This document shows, in pieces, positions 44,140-56,965 of a DNA stretch of 64,000 nucleotides. Positions within the stretch are counted from its first letter, which is position 1; each line of letters starts with the position of its first letter. Where the stretch lies: NCBI GenBank assembly GCA_023374045.1, contig CM041776.1, positions 320,689,925 to 320,753,924 on the forward strand, in the 5' to 3' direction. The stretch is from Limonium bicolor (Eukaryota; Streptophyta; Magnoliopsida; Caryophyllales; Plumbaginaceae). A program made the translations under genes and the position numbers. The notes beneath the pieces are model-generated. The model saw nothing but the letters and a program-made list of their open reading frames with translations. It did not search any database and was not told where the DNA came from.

Positions 44140-45170
44140 ACTTCTCAATTAGATGGTATCTCCATTAGCCTCCACTCAACTGTACCAGTAGAGAAGCAGG
44201 TCAGATTTCCTTTTGACATTTCTCGGCCTCATTTTCAACCATCCATTACCAATTTCGTACATCCAGAGACTGATTTGCTTTCACGCATAACAGAAACTTT
44301 ACAATTATTACATTCTTCTTCTTCCACAGCCAATAACCAACAACCTCCAACCAATAATAACGGTATCAATACCCTTGACACTTGTCAGTGCCAGTCAAGT
44401 GATGATGATTCTTCCGCATCATCCTTACAACTATCCCATATTGAAAATCAATTTACTGATCCAGAACCAAATGCAATCTCCAGAATCACTACCAGAAATC
44501 CAAGACGTTCTTTCAAACGGAACAAACCCATGGATTCTTATTTCCAAACCACCAAAAATTATTATCCCCGTCCTACTTCTCCAAATATCCAATATGAAGA
44601 ATGCTCCAAATTTACTTCAGCACAGTATGACAGTGCTTTTGTCTATGAATGGAACATAGATGGAAAATCAGAGTACGAAATTCTGAACACCCTACAAGAA
44701 ATGGGCATGGCAAAGAATGCCTATAAAATGCGAAAACTGACTGAAAAACAAGCTTCCATTACCATCGTTTCAAGATTTACAAGCCAATTAAGGCAATGGT
44801 GGGATCATGCCCTTATCCTCGACAATAAACAAGAAATCATGAACCATCAAGTCGAAGTCTTTGATGGAGACGACAGATCTTCCATGAAAGATGATGCATG
44901 TGACTTCTTGATTATCACAATAAGTCTCCACTTTGTTGGAAATCCACGAGAAGAATTGAATTCCAATAAGATTCTTCTCACCAACCTTTGATGTCCAACA
45001 TTATCTGATTACAGATGGTACAAGGACATGTACCTTACACAAGTCCTACAACGCGAAGATTGTATGGCTAATTTCTGGAAAGAAAGATTCGTTTCAGGAT
45101 TGCCTACATTGTTCGCACAACGGATTATCACCAAACTCCAGCAAAAGCCCTGAACTTATGTCAAGATCTC
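44140..45170 (+). pseudogene. Pararetrovirus coat-protein region
   Basis: The frame from 44140 runs to a stop at 44989-44991. A second frame around 45000-45150 continues it with a DYRWYKDMYLTQVLQREDC-like stretch and FWKERFVSGLP. The latter resembles the capsid region shared by caulimovirids and LTR-element Gag. It precedes a basic region and zinc finger, as expected. Broken by at least two stops. Confidence 0.75.
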
Positions 45171-45173
45171 AAA

Positions 45174-45869
45174 ATGCAGTCCAAATATGGCAATGAAAAG
45201 GCCCAAGCACGAAGAGAAATGGGCTCTTTTTGCAAGATGTTTGGAATAGAGAAAATCACCCCTCCTTCCAAGAAACAGATAACCCACAAGCGTTTCTCTT
45301 CCAGATCAAAACAACCCTATCGGTTCAAACCACAATATTGTAAACCCTATAAACCTTATCGTCAAAAGTATAGGTCAAATCCCAAAAATACAAGGTTTGC
45401 CTCCAAGAATATGACTCAGATCACATATTGGAAATGTGGTCGCAAGGGTCACAAGGCAGATCAGTGTCGTGTCAAGCAGAAGATCAATGAAATCTTTGCA
45501 GACGACAAAGATCTACAAGAAAAGCTCTCTAAGCTTTTGCTACAAGATAATCCCAGTTCTCCAGAAGATGAGAATTACATTCATCAGATAGATCATGATG
45601 CTTCAAGTTCCAGTTATGAATCTACAGATGATTCTTTCGGATCTATCAATGTAATAACCAATGACATAGATTCAACAGAACTTCTGTATGAACTCATTAA
45701 CAAGATTTCCAATCCAGATGAGAAAAGGCAATACCTACAACAATTAGCCAAGTTGCTTGCCTCACAGGATTCCAAAAAGACTCTCCCTGAACCATTTAGT
45801 ATCTCCAAAACTCTTGACAAATACCCAATAGCATCAAGCAGTAATCTATTTGGCAAGGTTCCGACTTAG
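45174..45869 (+). pseudogene. Pararetrovirus nucleocapsid region with degenerate zinc knuckle
   Basis: A strongly basic segment rich in Lys, Arg, Tyr and Pro is followed by YWKCGRKGHKADQC. This is the C-x2-C-x4-H-x4-C knuckle of the viral coat protein, but its first Cys is Tyr (codon TAT at 45426-45428, one base from TGT). An acidic Ser-rich tail follows. The knuckle would bind viral RNA for packaging. Stop at 45867-45869. Confidence 0.85.
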
Positions 45870-45956
45870 GAACTACAAAAGGATATTAAGATCCTCAAGC
45901 AAGAAATTCAGGCGCTCAAAGCCGAACTCCATCAGATCAAATTCGATGGATTAGGT

Positions 45957-46650
45957 GTGCAAGCTCGAATTTCTATTTTAGAAGCAGCAAAAGCTTCTAC
46001 ATCAGAAGAAGATGCTTCTCAAGATCAGCGAATACCACACGAATTGGGTGTCATTTCTATACCACCCCAAGTCCATCATCCAGAAACTCAGGCCATAAAT
46101 ATCATTGAAATATTTCGCTTTCAAAAATGGTATTCCAATATCACGCTTGTAGTCGAAGGAACCGACTTCAGGATAACAATGGTTGCTCTTATTGATTCGG
46201 GAGAAGACCAAAACTGTATCTGAGAAGGATTAGTTCCTCACCATTATTGTTCTCCTACTCGAGAACGATTAGTAGGTGCAGGAAACGATCCACTCAAAAT
46301 CATTGCCAAAACATCCAAACTTTATATCCAAAACAAGAATCTCCTTGTTAAACTACAATTTGTAGTTATCAAAAACATTAGCCAAGACATTATCCTTGGC
46401 TCTCCTTTTATTATCCAGTTATATCCCTTTTTCGTCGATCATAAGGGATTACATGTCAAGATCAATAGAGAAAAGTATTCTTTTCTCTTTACTGAGCCCA
46501 TAATCCAAAAAGAACATAATGTTCTTCAATCCAATACTCTTTACCAACAGATCAATTCAATTACCAGAAAAGAAAGCCAGCTTCAGTTTTCTAAAAACCA
46601 ACTCGCTCATATTCAAACAGCTGAGCGACTCCAAGATCCCAGAACTCAAA
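45957..46650 (+). pseudogene. Pararetrovirus aspartic protease region
   Basis: The active-site strand reads ALIDSGEDQNCI, with the catalytic DSG followed by Glu where Ala is usual, and a TGA directly behind it. Further on, in the same frame, come DIILGSPFIIQLYPF, the flap-distal ILG segment of such proteases, and HKGLHVKIN. It lies between the coat region and RT, as expected. Confidence 0.82.
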
Positions 46651-46663
46651 GGATATTTCTCAA

Positions 46664-47367
46664 ATGGAGAAAACCTTTGAAGATGTTTGCGCAGATCTAC
46701 CCAATGCATTTTGGAGTAGAGAGCGCCATATCGTTCATCTTCCTTATGAAAAGGATTTCGATGAACGTAATATTCTAACCAAGGCTCGACCTATTCAAAT
46801 GAATAGTGAACATCTAGAGATTTGCAAGAAAGAGATTGAAACTCTTTTGAATAAAGGTTTGATTCGACCATCAAAATCACCATGGAGATGCAGTGCATTC
46901 TACGTCATGAATGCTGCAGAGAAGGAGCGTGGAGTTCCATGACTCGTCATAAACTACAAACCATTGAATAAGGTTCTTCAATGGATTAGATATCCAATCC
47001 CTAACAAAAGAGATCTATTAAGCCGCCTTTACAAGGCCAAGATATTCTCCAAATTCGACATGAAGTCTGGATTTTGGCAAATTCAGATTTCAGAATCAGA
47101 TCGATACAAGACTGCATTTGTTGTCCCATTTGGTCATTACAAATGGAACGTAATGCCATTTGGCCTCAAGAATGCTCCATCATAATTCCAGAATGTCATG
47201 AATGACATTCTCACACCATATTCAACTTTCATCATTGTTTATATCGATGATGTCTAAGGTCTTTTCAGATTCCATTGAACAACACTTCAAGCATCTCAAG
47301 ACATTCCATTCAGTCATCAAGACTAATGGTCTAGTTGTTTCCAAACCCAAGATGAAATTGTTCCAGG
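46664..47367 (+). pseudogene. Pararetrovirus reverse transcriptase, N-terminal part
   Basis: Seen are KGLIRPSKSPWRCSAFYV, PIPNKRDLLSRLYKAKIFSK, the motif-A strand FDMKSGFWQIQI with its Asp, MPFGLKNAPS and, after a stop, the YIDD box near 47234. Stops at 46940, 47184 and others break it. At 47367 it is cut by the 9.75-kb insertion; the remainder resumes at 57118. Confidence 0.9.
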
Positions 47368-49339
47368 TGTGGAGGGTGATTTTTCGGTATGAGGGGGGTC
47401 TATCTAAATATGGTTCTGACTAAAAAGCCTAGATCCTAGAAAATGTCATTCTGTGGAGGGTGAAAACCCGTTATTCTGGCATCCCTCAAGTATCTACTTT
47501 ATCGTCCGTCTTTCCCAGAAAGCATAAGGGAGAGTGCAAGTGTGCACTACACCCGCTCTCAATGGGCTCCACGCGAACTTATGCCCTAGAGGCGGAAGTT
47601 GACTAGAGTCGCCACCTAGTTTGACCTAAGAAACTAGCAAAGGAGGAGAAGGGCTCTAAGAACAGTTAGTTGACTCTGAGATTGTTGCTTATGGATAGGA
47701 CTTAGCTGGTCATTTGCAGAGATTCTACTGTAGGTTCGCACTGGGTTACACCCCTTAGAAGTGGCAACGACCACGACTTCGGATTGGTGCCCGAGGAAAC
47801 ATCGGTCTCCAATTGTCAGGATTGCCCTCTTTCAAAACCTTTTAGAGAGATTCATTTAAAAACCAAAGGATAAGATTGAGCGTGGGTTGAGGATTAGATG
47901 ATTTGGAAGAGTTGAAGAATAGGCTGGTCTTGGAGTTTGGTTTGGTTGAAGTGTCGGGAGGTTTTGATTGTTATGAGGGGTTTGAGGTTGTTTTGGCTTT
48001 CACGGGGATTGAGAAGATGATGGAAGTTTTGAGGAGTAAAAGGGCATTTTGGTCATTTTTGGTGAAGAAGGAGTATTTGGATCATTTGGTGGAATTGAGG
48101 AATTGTTTGTGTTTATGAAGTTCGGATCTTGAAATGGTCGGGTTCTTGAAGTGTTTTTGGGAATTCGAAAGTGTTGAAGAGAAATTCGGGTTTTCAAAAT
48201 GAGCAAGTATGGAAGAGGGTGCTTGGTTTGCAAGTGTTTGGGTCTTTAAGGTATTTCGGGTTTCTGATGACTAAGGTTGTTCGGGAGCACTTAAGAATAA
48301 AAGGTCATATGTTAGTGAGACTTGTGACTTCGAGTTTGCTTAGGAAAGGATTGGGGAATGCTTATGGGTTAAAGCTCTAATGAAAGGATTGGATTGATTT
48401 GTTCAGAATTGTCTCTCTTAAAATTTTAAAACCGAAAACCATTTTTTGTTGTAAAAGGGCGGATAATCCCGAGGGATTACCCTATGTACCCCCTCGAACA
48501 CGACACTTAACTAATAATAAGTGCCGAGGCTCGAAAGATGGGGCAATGAATTTATGTCGAAAAATAGGATTCAGAGAGAAACACCATGAATGAGATGTTC
48601 TCAGTCGAACCCTAATAACGTCTCTAACTCCCGGATTTTAAAATGTTAAAAACCAAAAACATTGAAATCGAGCGGAAGGGAGTTAGACGATTCTAAAATC
48701 CCGGCTGCAACTAGGAAGGTCGTTACTTCCCTAGCACCCTGCCTTGTAAAAATCTAGGCAGCAATTAGGGGAGGTTTGTCACCCTAATGCCCCGCCTAAA
48801 GGGATCCAGACTGCGACAAGGGAGGTTATGACCCCAGTGCCCCGCCTCAGATTTTTATTTTGGAAGAGAGACAAGCGATGTCTAACTAGGATGAAAACGC
48901 TCTTTGAAGATGTTAGACATCCCATGTTCCCTGAAAATGGTTTATTTGAGTTGAAAACTAAGTTTGAAAACTTTTGAAGTTGTTCGGAATTCTCGGTAAA
49001 GAAACACTGATTTTAAGAAACGTTTAGGAGAAAAATTTCTGTATATGTGAGAAGAAATTTCTGCCTTTGAGAAGAGTTTTCTGTGATATGAGAAGAGTTT
49101 TTCCTTTAAAATTCCATAAAATGGTTTCTTTGAAATCTGAAAATCTTGATGAAACTTGAATAAAATGATGGTTTGAAATTTTTTGGATTTTGGAGTTTGA
49201 AAGGAATTTGTATTTGAATTGAATGTAACTGGACTGAGTTGAATTGGGCTGAGTGGATTGAGTTTGAATTGGATTGAGTTAGAATTGAATTAGGTTTGAA
49301 TTGAATTTGGGCCGGGATTTGAAGACGGGCCGGGTCAAA

Positions 49340-49620
49340 GTTCGGGTTAGTCCAAGTTGGATTGGTCAATGTACGGGTCAAAGTTTGATTGGTCAATGCG
49401 CGGGTCGAAGTTTGATTGGTCAATGTTTGGGTCAACGTTTGATTGGTCAATGTTTGGGTCAAATTGGGATTGGTCAATATTTTTTTGGTCAAGGTCAATG
49501 TTTTTTTGTCAAGGTCAACATTTTTGGTCAAGGTTTGACTTTTGTGGACTTGGTTTGAATTGATTTGGGCCTTGGGTCGGTTTGGGCCTTGGGTCGGTTT
49601 GGGCCTTGGGTTGGTTCAAA
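49340..49620. repeat. Short tandem repeats in the Ogre-like LTR
   Basis: About five degenerate units of the type GATTGGTCAATGTTTGGGTC (about 26-30 bp each) run from 49356 to 49490, followed by GGTCAA-rich sequence. Three copies of TTTGGGCCTTGGGTCGG lie at about 49565-49616. Confidence 0.8.
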
Positions 49621-51366
49621 GTCAAAGTCTTGGGTGAAAACTTGGGTCTGGTTAATGTTGAGAGTTGGTCAAGGTTCAGGGCTGGTCAAATCAGTTTGAC
49701 TTTTGTGGTCTTGGGCCAATTTTGGGCTTGACCGGGTAATGGGCCGATGTGGGTAATGGGCCGTATTTGGGTATTGGTTGGGTTTAGGCTTGGGCCAGCT
49801 TCGGGATATGTGGTATTGGGTCATGGGCTTCGGGTTTGGGCCTTGTTGGGCTTCGGGTTTTAGACTTGGGCTTTGATTTTATTTTCAAGGTTGGGCCACA
49901 CATGGATTAGGCCCGATGGGCTTATTGGGCTGAATGGTTCAAGCTAGAGGTGGGTCAAGTAAGGAGTGAGCCAGATTAAGTGATTTGGACCTGATTTGTT
50001 ATTTGGGCTTGTTGGAGAGAAATTTTGAATAAGAATGTTGGTCTATATACATATATATACATATTTTAGGGGTGTGTTTTAGGGTTTAGGGGTGTCACCA
50101 CCACGAGATTGGTCAATGACCCATCAGTCCAGGGGGACCCCTCTATCCTAGCGGCTGGGACCTAAAGGACTAGTAACTAAGGCTTAAACTGTAATAAAAT
50201 TAATAAGCCAATCTAACAAATAACAAATAAATGAAGATAAATAATTCAAACAGCCGATGTGCACTTAAGTGTATATAGAAAAAGAATGATCAACACATGG
50301 GAGTTAAATTACAAGAGCTAAATCAAAACTGTGAACAATTAAAAGAATGTAAGTCATTTCATTTTGCCCTTCTAATGGATATGACCATGAACAAGTTCGA
50401 GACTAAAAGGAACATTACATGCCTTTCTCACTAAACAAACAGTTGGGCATACAGATGGAAATAAATGGAACACATGCTCGTTTGGGCATTCTTATTGACA
50501 AAATAACGAAACCTACGAACAGAGGGCAGGTTGAAGAGTACGACAATACATATGTTTCCCATCCAGTCATACGTCAAATGAAATAACTTATGATATGTCT
50601 CTGATTAGAACAAAATACCAGGATAGTGATGTTGATTATCGCCTCTGTAGAAATAAAACAAGATGAAATACAAAACAAACAACATGTTAGTCCATAACAA
50701 TAATCGAATCAACAAGAGTGGCGCAGGTTGCAAATACACCTATACCAATCGAGGCCAGATCTCAAATTTCATTGCAAGCTAGCTGTGCTTGTGATAATCA
50801 GGTATACAAAATGCGAGCCGATACCAAACTTCTTCTGATGACACCTGAAATTGATCTTAGAATTCGAACCAACTCAAATCCAGTAAGACATAGAGTACAT
50901 GAAAAATATATAGACAACGAAACAGTAGCCAAGTCAGCAAGATATCGTGATTTCAACAGAAACACGATATTTCGATGCGCATTTCAGAGAGTGACAACAA
51001 TAGAACCAGTAGAAGGGATGGTGAGTCTATAGTCGGAGACCGAAATCTTCGCTAAAACTGGTCATGAGCATTTGAACCTTGGAATCCATGAGGGGTTTGG
51101 TATTCAGAAAGCTTAACGCGTTCATGTAACCACACAAACGAGAAGAATGAGGGTACCGGTAACAATCAGGTACAAAAAAGAAATACCAGAAAATTACTAG
51201 CAACATGGTCAGAACAGGAGTAAACTAGAGAAGCACCAGATCGATTCGGGTAAGGCCTTTTATTCAAATGACCATCCCCGTTTGAGGTTCATTTGGTGAA
51301 TCAATCGATAGAAAAGAATGATGATGATAATAAAAAGAAAGAATATGAGATGAAACTGCATAATCT

Positions 51367-51556
51367 TAGTAGGCCACCTTAGGTGGGCCTGTTGTAATTG
51401 TCTATAAACTAGGCCCATACGTTGTATTACCGTCAATTATGTTACAGGACTCATCTCTGATAAATATCGGTCTCTACGTAATGAATACAACAACACACTT
51501 AGATATTTTCCCTTCGCTGTTCTCACTGTTACATTGCTTAACCCTACGATCTCCTA
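51367..51556 (+). repeat. 5' LTR of nested copia (190 bp)
   Basis: Begins TAGTAGGCCACC and ends CGATCTCCTA. It is nearly identical to 55907-56097, so insertion was fairly recent. A TATAAATA-type box is intact in the right copy (TGTATAAATATCGG) and has lost a base here (TGATAAATATCGG). Confidence 0.93.
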
Positions 51557-51571
51557 TGGTATCAGAGCTTG
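51557..51571 (+). other. Primer binding site of nested copia
   Basis: TGGTATCAGAGCTTG touches the LTR end with no spacer. Its first 12 bases match the complement of the 3' end of initiator tRNA-Met. Confidence 0.93.
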
Positions 51572-51670
51572 AAATGGCCGATGCCTGTTTTTTTTCCGAT
51601 CCTCTCTCCTTCGCTTCTCCTTCTCTCGATCTCTTACCACCAATCGGTCTCCCTATCTCTTTCCCTTTCC

Positions 51671-53125
51671 ATGGAAACGTTAAATCCAGAAGAATCAGCT
51701 ACAGGTGGATCGGGAGGATCTGGCGGATCTGGCGGCTCCCCTCCCTCATCGGCAACGGTACTCCTTCAGGCAATCAGTCCACACCTGCACAAAGCATGAC
51801 AGCAACACCTCAATCAATCATTTCGGCAGCAACAAACCTTGTTAAACTGAAGCATGATAACTTCCGCATTTGGAAGGGTGTCATAATGCCATTTCTCAAA
51901 GGTAATGGACTATATAAGTTTGTTGATGGTAGTTTTACATGTCCCGATCTGTCTACTGGAGCTGATCCTAAGGAAGTTCAACAATGGCAGCAGCTAGATC
52001 AGCTAGTCCTGACCATCCTATTTACCTCTCTCAGTGAAAATATTATCGGTCAAGTGGTGAATCTACCTAATGCTGCTAGTGTTTGGTCTTATGTTCATGA
52101 TACTTTTGCTGCTCAAACCTGTGCTCAGATCGGGCAGTTGCATTTCAATTGGCTTCTATTCAAAAGGCTTCCACAGAATCTATTACAAGTTACTATAATA
52201 GAGCACGTGGTTTAGTTGATTGCCTGCAAGTTACAGGTCATCGTGTGACAGATCAGGAGTTTCAAAGTTATCTGTTGAAGGGTTTGCCTACTGATTACAA
52301 CGCCTTGGTTTCTAGTGTGCTTACTCGCCCTACTCCCTGTACTCCTGCGCAACTCTACAATTTTATGCTCTCTGCTGAGTGCTGGCTTCAGCAGAAAACA
52401 CAACAGACTACCTCTGCTGTCACTTTGAATGCCACTGGTCAAACCTCTCAGGGAAACAGAGTCGAGGCCGTGGAAGATCGGGCAATAACAGGGGCCGTGG
52501 ACGGAGTTATAATTCTAATTACAACCAGTCTTACAATCAATTTCCCTCTCAGCAGCAGTCTTACAATACTTACTCTACTAGACCGCCTTACAACCAGAAT
52601 TTTGCTGGTAATGTTGACACTAGGCCTCAGTGTCAGATATGTCACAAGAAGGGACATGAAGTTATTGCTTGTTATCACAGATACAGCTACACTCATCAGC
52701 CCAAACCCCCGGCCACTCTCCAGGCCAATGCTACCACCTACAACACTTCTGCTGATTGGTTACCTGACACTGCTGCAAGCAGTCACTTCACTGGTGATCA
52801 TGCCAAGCTCAACTTATCTGCTTGTGACTACACTGGGACTGATGTGGTGTCCTTAGGAGATGTGTCCTCCTTGCCTATACTTCAGCAGGGTAATTGTTCT
52901 ATCCCTACACCTACTGGCTCTTTTCTCCTAGCTGATGTCCTATACAGTCCATCCTTGAATAAAAACCTGATTTCCGTGAGTAAATTCTGTCATAATAATC
53001 ATGCTTATTTTGAGTTCCATGCCAATCATTTTTTCTTGAAGGATCTCAAACCAAGAAAACTATCCTCAAGGGGGTTGCTAAGGATGGGATCTATCTTTTT
53101 CCAACTCCTTCTACACTCCAAGTGA
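51671..53125 (+). pseudogene. gag: Copia gag and protease (frameshifted)
   Basis: The ATG at 51671 starts a Gly/Ser-rich leader. After a shift near 51770 come LKHDNFRIWKGVIMPFLKG, typical of copia Gag, and then WSYVHDTF. Another shift near 52150 gives SITSYYNRARGLVDCL and LLKGLPTDYNALV. A third near 52380 leads to an Arg/Gly/Asn-rich stretch, the knuckle CQICHKKGHEVIAC and the protease site WLPDTAASSHFTG. Gag forms the particle; the protease matures it. Three frame changes make this copy defective. Confidence 0.88.
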
Positions 53126-54861
53126 ATGCTACCACTGCTGTTTCCTCTCAGCTATGGCACCAGCGGTTGGGACATCCTAGTGCTGCTATCACTACTCGCA
53201 CCATTTCCTTGTTTAGTTTGCCAGTTTCCAAAAATGTAATAAGTGAATTTTGTTCAGCCTGTTGCCAAGGCAAAACACATGCTAAGCCACATTTTACCTC
53301 AGATTCTGTTTCAGCTCATTGTTTTGAGTTGTTATTTCTCGATCTGTGGGGGCCTGCTCATTTTGAGTCTGTTGATGGTTATAAGTACTTTTTGATCATT
53401 GTTGATGACTTTTCTCGGTATGTTTGGCTTTTCCCTCTTAAAGCTAAGTCTGATGTTGCTCTTATATTTCCTATTTTTTATTCTATGGTTCGCTCTCAGT
53501 TTAATTGCACCATAAAATCCATCCAAACAGACAATGGGGGCGAATTTAAAGCTTTGCAAAATTTCATACACACCAAGGGGATTACGCATAGATTCACCTG
53601 CCCTCATTCTCATCAACAGAATGGTTCTGTTGAAAGCAAAATTCGCTTTGTTGTTGATAAAGGCCTCTGCCTTCTATCCCAGTCCTCAATGCCACTATCC
53701 TATTGGACTTTTGCTTTTAAGACTGCGGTCTATTTGCTGAATATCACTCCTACAAAAACTCTCTCCTATTCCACACCACATTCTAAGCTTCACAAAAAGC
53801 CTCATACCTATACCCACCTCCGTGTTTTTGGGTGCAGCTGCTGGCCCAATCTCCGTCCCTATAACATTCACAAATTGTCTTTCAGATCCAAAGAATGTGT
53901 GTTCCTCGGATACTCCCCTAACTCTACAGGCTGCCTCTGTCTTGATCTTGACTCTCATAGAATTTACACCTCTCGAGATGTCACCTTTAATGAAGGGGTT
54001 TTTTTTTTTTCCACAAGACTTACCTCTCCCTCTCCACCTCTTTCTGCTGTCACTACTATCTCTAACCTCCTTGTTCCTTCTCTGACTTTTTCTACACCAT
54101 CCCCACAGTCTCCTACAGCCTCTCCCACTATCCCAACCTCTCAAGCTCCCTCTGACTCCAATTACTCTCCCACCCCTATTTCAAACCCAGATTCACAACA
54201 CCCTAACTCCCCTACTCCGAGCCCTACCCAGCCCTCTCCTGCCCATCAACCCTTGACCAGACACCCTATGGTCACAAGGACACAAACAAACAGCCTGCAT
54301 CCTAAACAGAGGACTGATGAAACTATTAGATGGCTTAACACCATTGATCTCACCACAGTTCCAGATCAACCTACCTACAAACAAGCAGTAAAATATCCAG
54401 AGTGGCAGTATGCAATGCAGCAAGAATATGATGCTCTTGTGAACAATCACACGTGGGATCTTGTCCCGTTTTCACCTCACATGAATTTATTAGGCACTAA
54501 GTGGGTGCTTAAAACCAAACGGGATTCTGGTGGCAAAATTGCAAGACGGAAGGCAAGACTTGTTGCTCAAGGTTTTAATCAGTCCTATGGTCTGGACTAT
54601 TCTGAGACATTCAGTCCAGTAGTTAAGGTGGGCACTATTCGGTTGGTTTTGGCTATTGTTACAGCTCTAAACTGGCCTATCAGACAGGTGGATGTTGATA
54701 ATGCCTTTCTACATGGCCATTTGGAGGAAGATGTTTTTATTAGCCAACCTGCGGGATTTGTTAATCCATCCTACCCTACCAACGTTTGCAAGCTTAAAGA
54801 GCACTTTATGGACTCAAGCAAAGTCCCCGTGCCTGGTTTTCTCGCCTCAGCTCCTACTTAA
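53122..54861 (+). pseudogene. pol: Copia integrase and RT N-terminal part
   Basis: One long frame holds the integrase zinc region (WHQRLGHPS ... CSACCQGKTH). The core follows with Asp in LFLDLWGP, Asp in QTDNGGEFKAL and Glu in QNGSVESKIRF. A Pro/Ser/Thr-rich linker precedes RT with GTKWVLKTKRD, YSETFSPVVKV and motif A RQVDVDNAFLHGHL, where the Asp is kept. A shift near 54800 (reading KLKEHFMDSSK in place of the usual KALYGLKQ) ends the frame at 54861. Confidence 0.92.
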
Positions 54862-55922
54862 TCCATATTGGATTCACCAGCTCTCAATCTGATCCCTCGC
54901 TTTTTATCTACAAGCAAGGCCCTGAATTAGTCTATGTACTCATTTATGTGGACGATATTCTGATTACGGGATCTACCCCTTCCCTCCTAACCCGTCTTGT
55001 ATCCTCCCTAGCCCGTGAATTTCCCATCAAAGATCTCGGTCACCTACATCACTTTCTGGGCATTCGTGTCACCCGAAACCACTCTGGCCTACATCTATCT
55101 CAGCAGCAATATATACTGGATCTACTTGATCGTGCTAATATGTCTACCTGTAAACCAGTGAGTACCCCGATGACAGATTCTACCCTACTGGACAACTCTA
55201 CCTCTCCTCTCCTCACAGACGTTACTTACTATCGGAGTTTGGTTGGAAGCCTCCAATATCTGGCCTTCACTAGGCCAGATATCAGTTTTGCCGTCAACCG
55301 TCTCAGTCAGTATATGCATTTACCGCGCGAAATACACATGCAGGCAACAAAAAGGGTGCTTCGTTACCTCAAGTCCACTCTGGATCTGGGCCTTCTCTTC
55401 CCCGCTTCACCTCTGGGACAGCTGCGCATCTACTCTGATGCTGACTGGGCGGGATCTCAAGCCGACAGACGGTCCACCTCGGGGTTTCTGATCTTCTTTG
55501 GCGACAAACTCATCTCGTGGAGCTCCCGCAAGCAACGCACGGTGGTCCGTTCCTCCACCGAAGCGGAGTACAAGGCCCTTGCCACCGCTGCAGCAGAGGC
55601 AATCTGGATTCAAAACGTGCTGGCTGAATTAGGAATCTCGTTAAATAAAAAACCAATCTTGATGTGTGATAACGTTGGAGCATCTTACCTGGCTTCCAAT
55701 CCGGTTTTCCACAGCAGAGCGAAGCACATAGCAGTCGATTTCTTTTTTGTTCGTGAACGGGTCCGCGGTGGAAGTCTGGAAATTGCCTTTCTCTCGAGCA
55801 GGGACCAAATCGCTGATGCACTGACGAAATCCCTAGATCGCGGTCGTGTTGCTCTGTTTCGATCCCAAATGTCTCTCCGACCCGACATCTTGGGCTCGCG
55901 GGAGGATAGTAGGCCACCTTAG
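54862..55922 (+). pseudogene. pol: Copia RT C-terminal part and RNase H
   Basis: The YVDD box is at 54945-54956 (LIYVDDILITGS). RT goes on with FPIKDLGHLHHFLGIRV. RNase H shows SDADWAGSQADRRSTSG and SSTEAEYKALA, ending with RDQIADALTKSL. The frame ends inside the right LTR at 55920-55922. The frame is open from 54948; together with the previous entry only one shift breaks pol, so the element is a recent casualty. Confidence 0.92.
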
Positions 55923-56097
55923 GTGGGCCTGTTGTAATTGTCTATAAACTAGGCCCATACGTTGTATTACCGTCCATTATGTTACAGGACTCATCTCTGT
56001 ATAAATATCGGTCTCTACGTAATGAATACAACAACACACTTAGATATTTTCCCTTCGCTGTTCTCACTGTTACATTGCTTAACCCTACGATCTCCTA
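55907..56097 (+). repeat. 3' LTR of nested copia (191 bp)
   Basis: Near-identical to 51367-51556. It is preceded by the purine tract GGGAGGA (55900-55906) and followed by the target duplication AATCT. Confidence 0.93.
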
Positions 56098-56859
56098 AAT
56101 CTGAGAGACAAAATCAAGATATCTTTGAATCATGAATAGTCTGAGAATTTTGAGCGCCTTTTGAAGTAACAGAGATTTTGGAAACCAGAGGAAGAAGAAA
56201 AAAATATGGGTTTGCTAGGCTTCGAACTCCCGACATACAGATCCATAAGCACAACCTCCACCAGTAGACTACGTCAACTTCTCATGTTCAAAATGCACCA
56301 AGTTGTTAAAAATCGAATTCTGAGTGATATAAAATGGATATTTAAAAGGAATAATAACTAGGAATTAGTTGGATTTAATGAAACCTAGAAACTTGTTAAA
56401 AAGCAGAATAATGAAGTAATGTAAAAATTATATTTTGACATATGTTATTTTGTTGAAAATTGTCTCCCTTTTTTAAAAAATAATAATACGTACGTAAAAT
56501 AATGAAACAATACTAATGACATGGTGGTTAAAATACAAACGAGTACAATAAAAATGGAAGTTGAATTACATATGTACGAGTAGCATGTGAATAAGATAAA
56601 AGAAGAAAAAAAATAAATAGAGATGAGAGGGAATTTAATCGGATTAGCGACAAAACAAAATGTACATAAAATAAAGAAAATAATTCAAAAATGATAATGA
56701 TAAAGACAAAATAAAAACAAGTATTAATAAAGGAAATACGAGTAAATGTATCAATGAAATAAGGTGAGATAAAATAAACAAGTAACAAAATAGCATGAAC
56801 AAAAAAAAACGAATAGACAAATGAATAAGCGAATAAACGTAACTGACTAACATGAAATA

Positions 56860-56965
56860 AATCGAAAAATAAAATGGTAAAATGAGTAAATAATGAAAAT
56901 GGATGGATCGAAAAATAAGATGGTAAAATGAGTAAATAACGAAAATGGACAGATTTGAAAACGGA
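56860..56965. repeat. Two tandem ~50-bp repeats
   Basis: The segment TCGAAAAATAAAATGGTAAA...GAAAATGGATGG occurs twice in tandem (from about 56862 and 56908) with few differences, then decays into related GGATGGAT motifs. It lies in the A-rich plus-strand end of the Ogre-like LTR. Confidence 0.75.

Larger units (their letters stand above)
51367..56097 (+). mobile_element. Nested Ty1/copia element, 4.7 kb, with TA...TA ends
   Basis: Two 190-bp LTRs bracket gag and pol in copia order (Gag, protease, integrase, RT, RNase H). It is flanked by the duplication AATCT (51362-51366 and 56098-56102). The LTR ends are TAGTAGG...CTCCTA, not TG...CA. A PBS for initiator tRNA-Met directly follows the left LTR. 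Short LTRs and compact size suggest a Retrofit/Ale-like or similar lineage, which is an inference. Inserted into the Ogre-like LTR. Confidence 0.93.

Noticed and set aside
47502..48600. Possible genes in the Ogre-like LTR (ORFs at 47903-48118 and 48171-48380)
   Set aside because: Repetitive G/T-rich composition, no conserved domain; consistent with LTR sequence.
53695..54144. Long minus-strand ORFs in the copia integrase region, also at 55510-55917
   Set aside because: They overlap strong plus-strand integrase and RNase H coding sequence and have no homology of their own; they are shadow frames.
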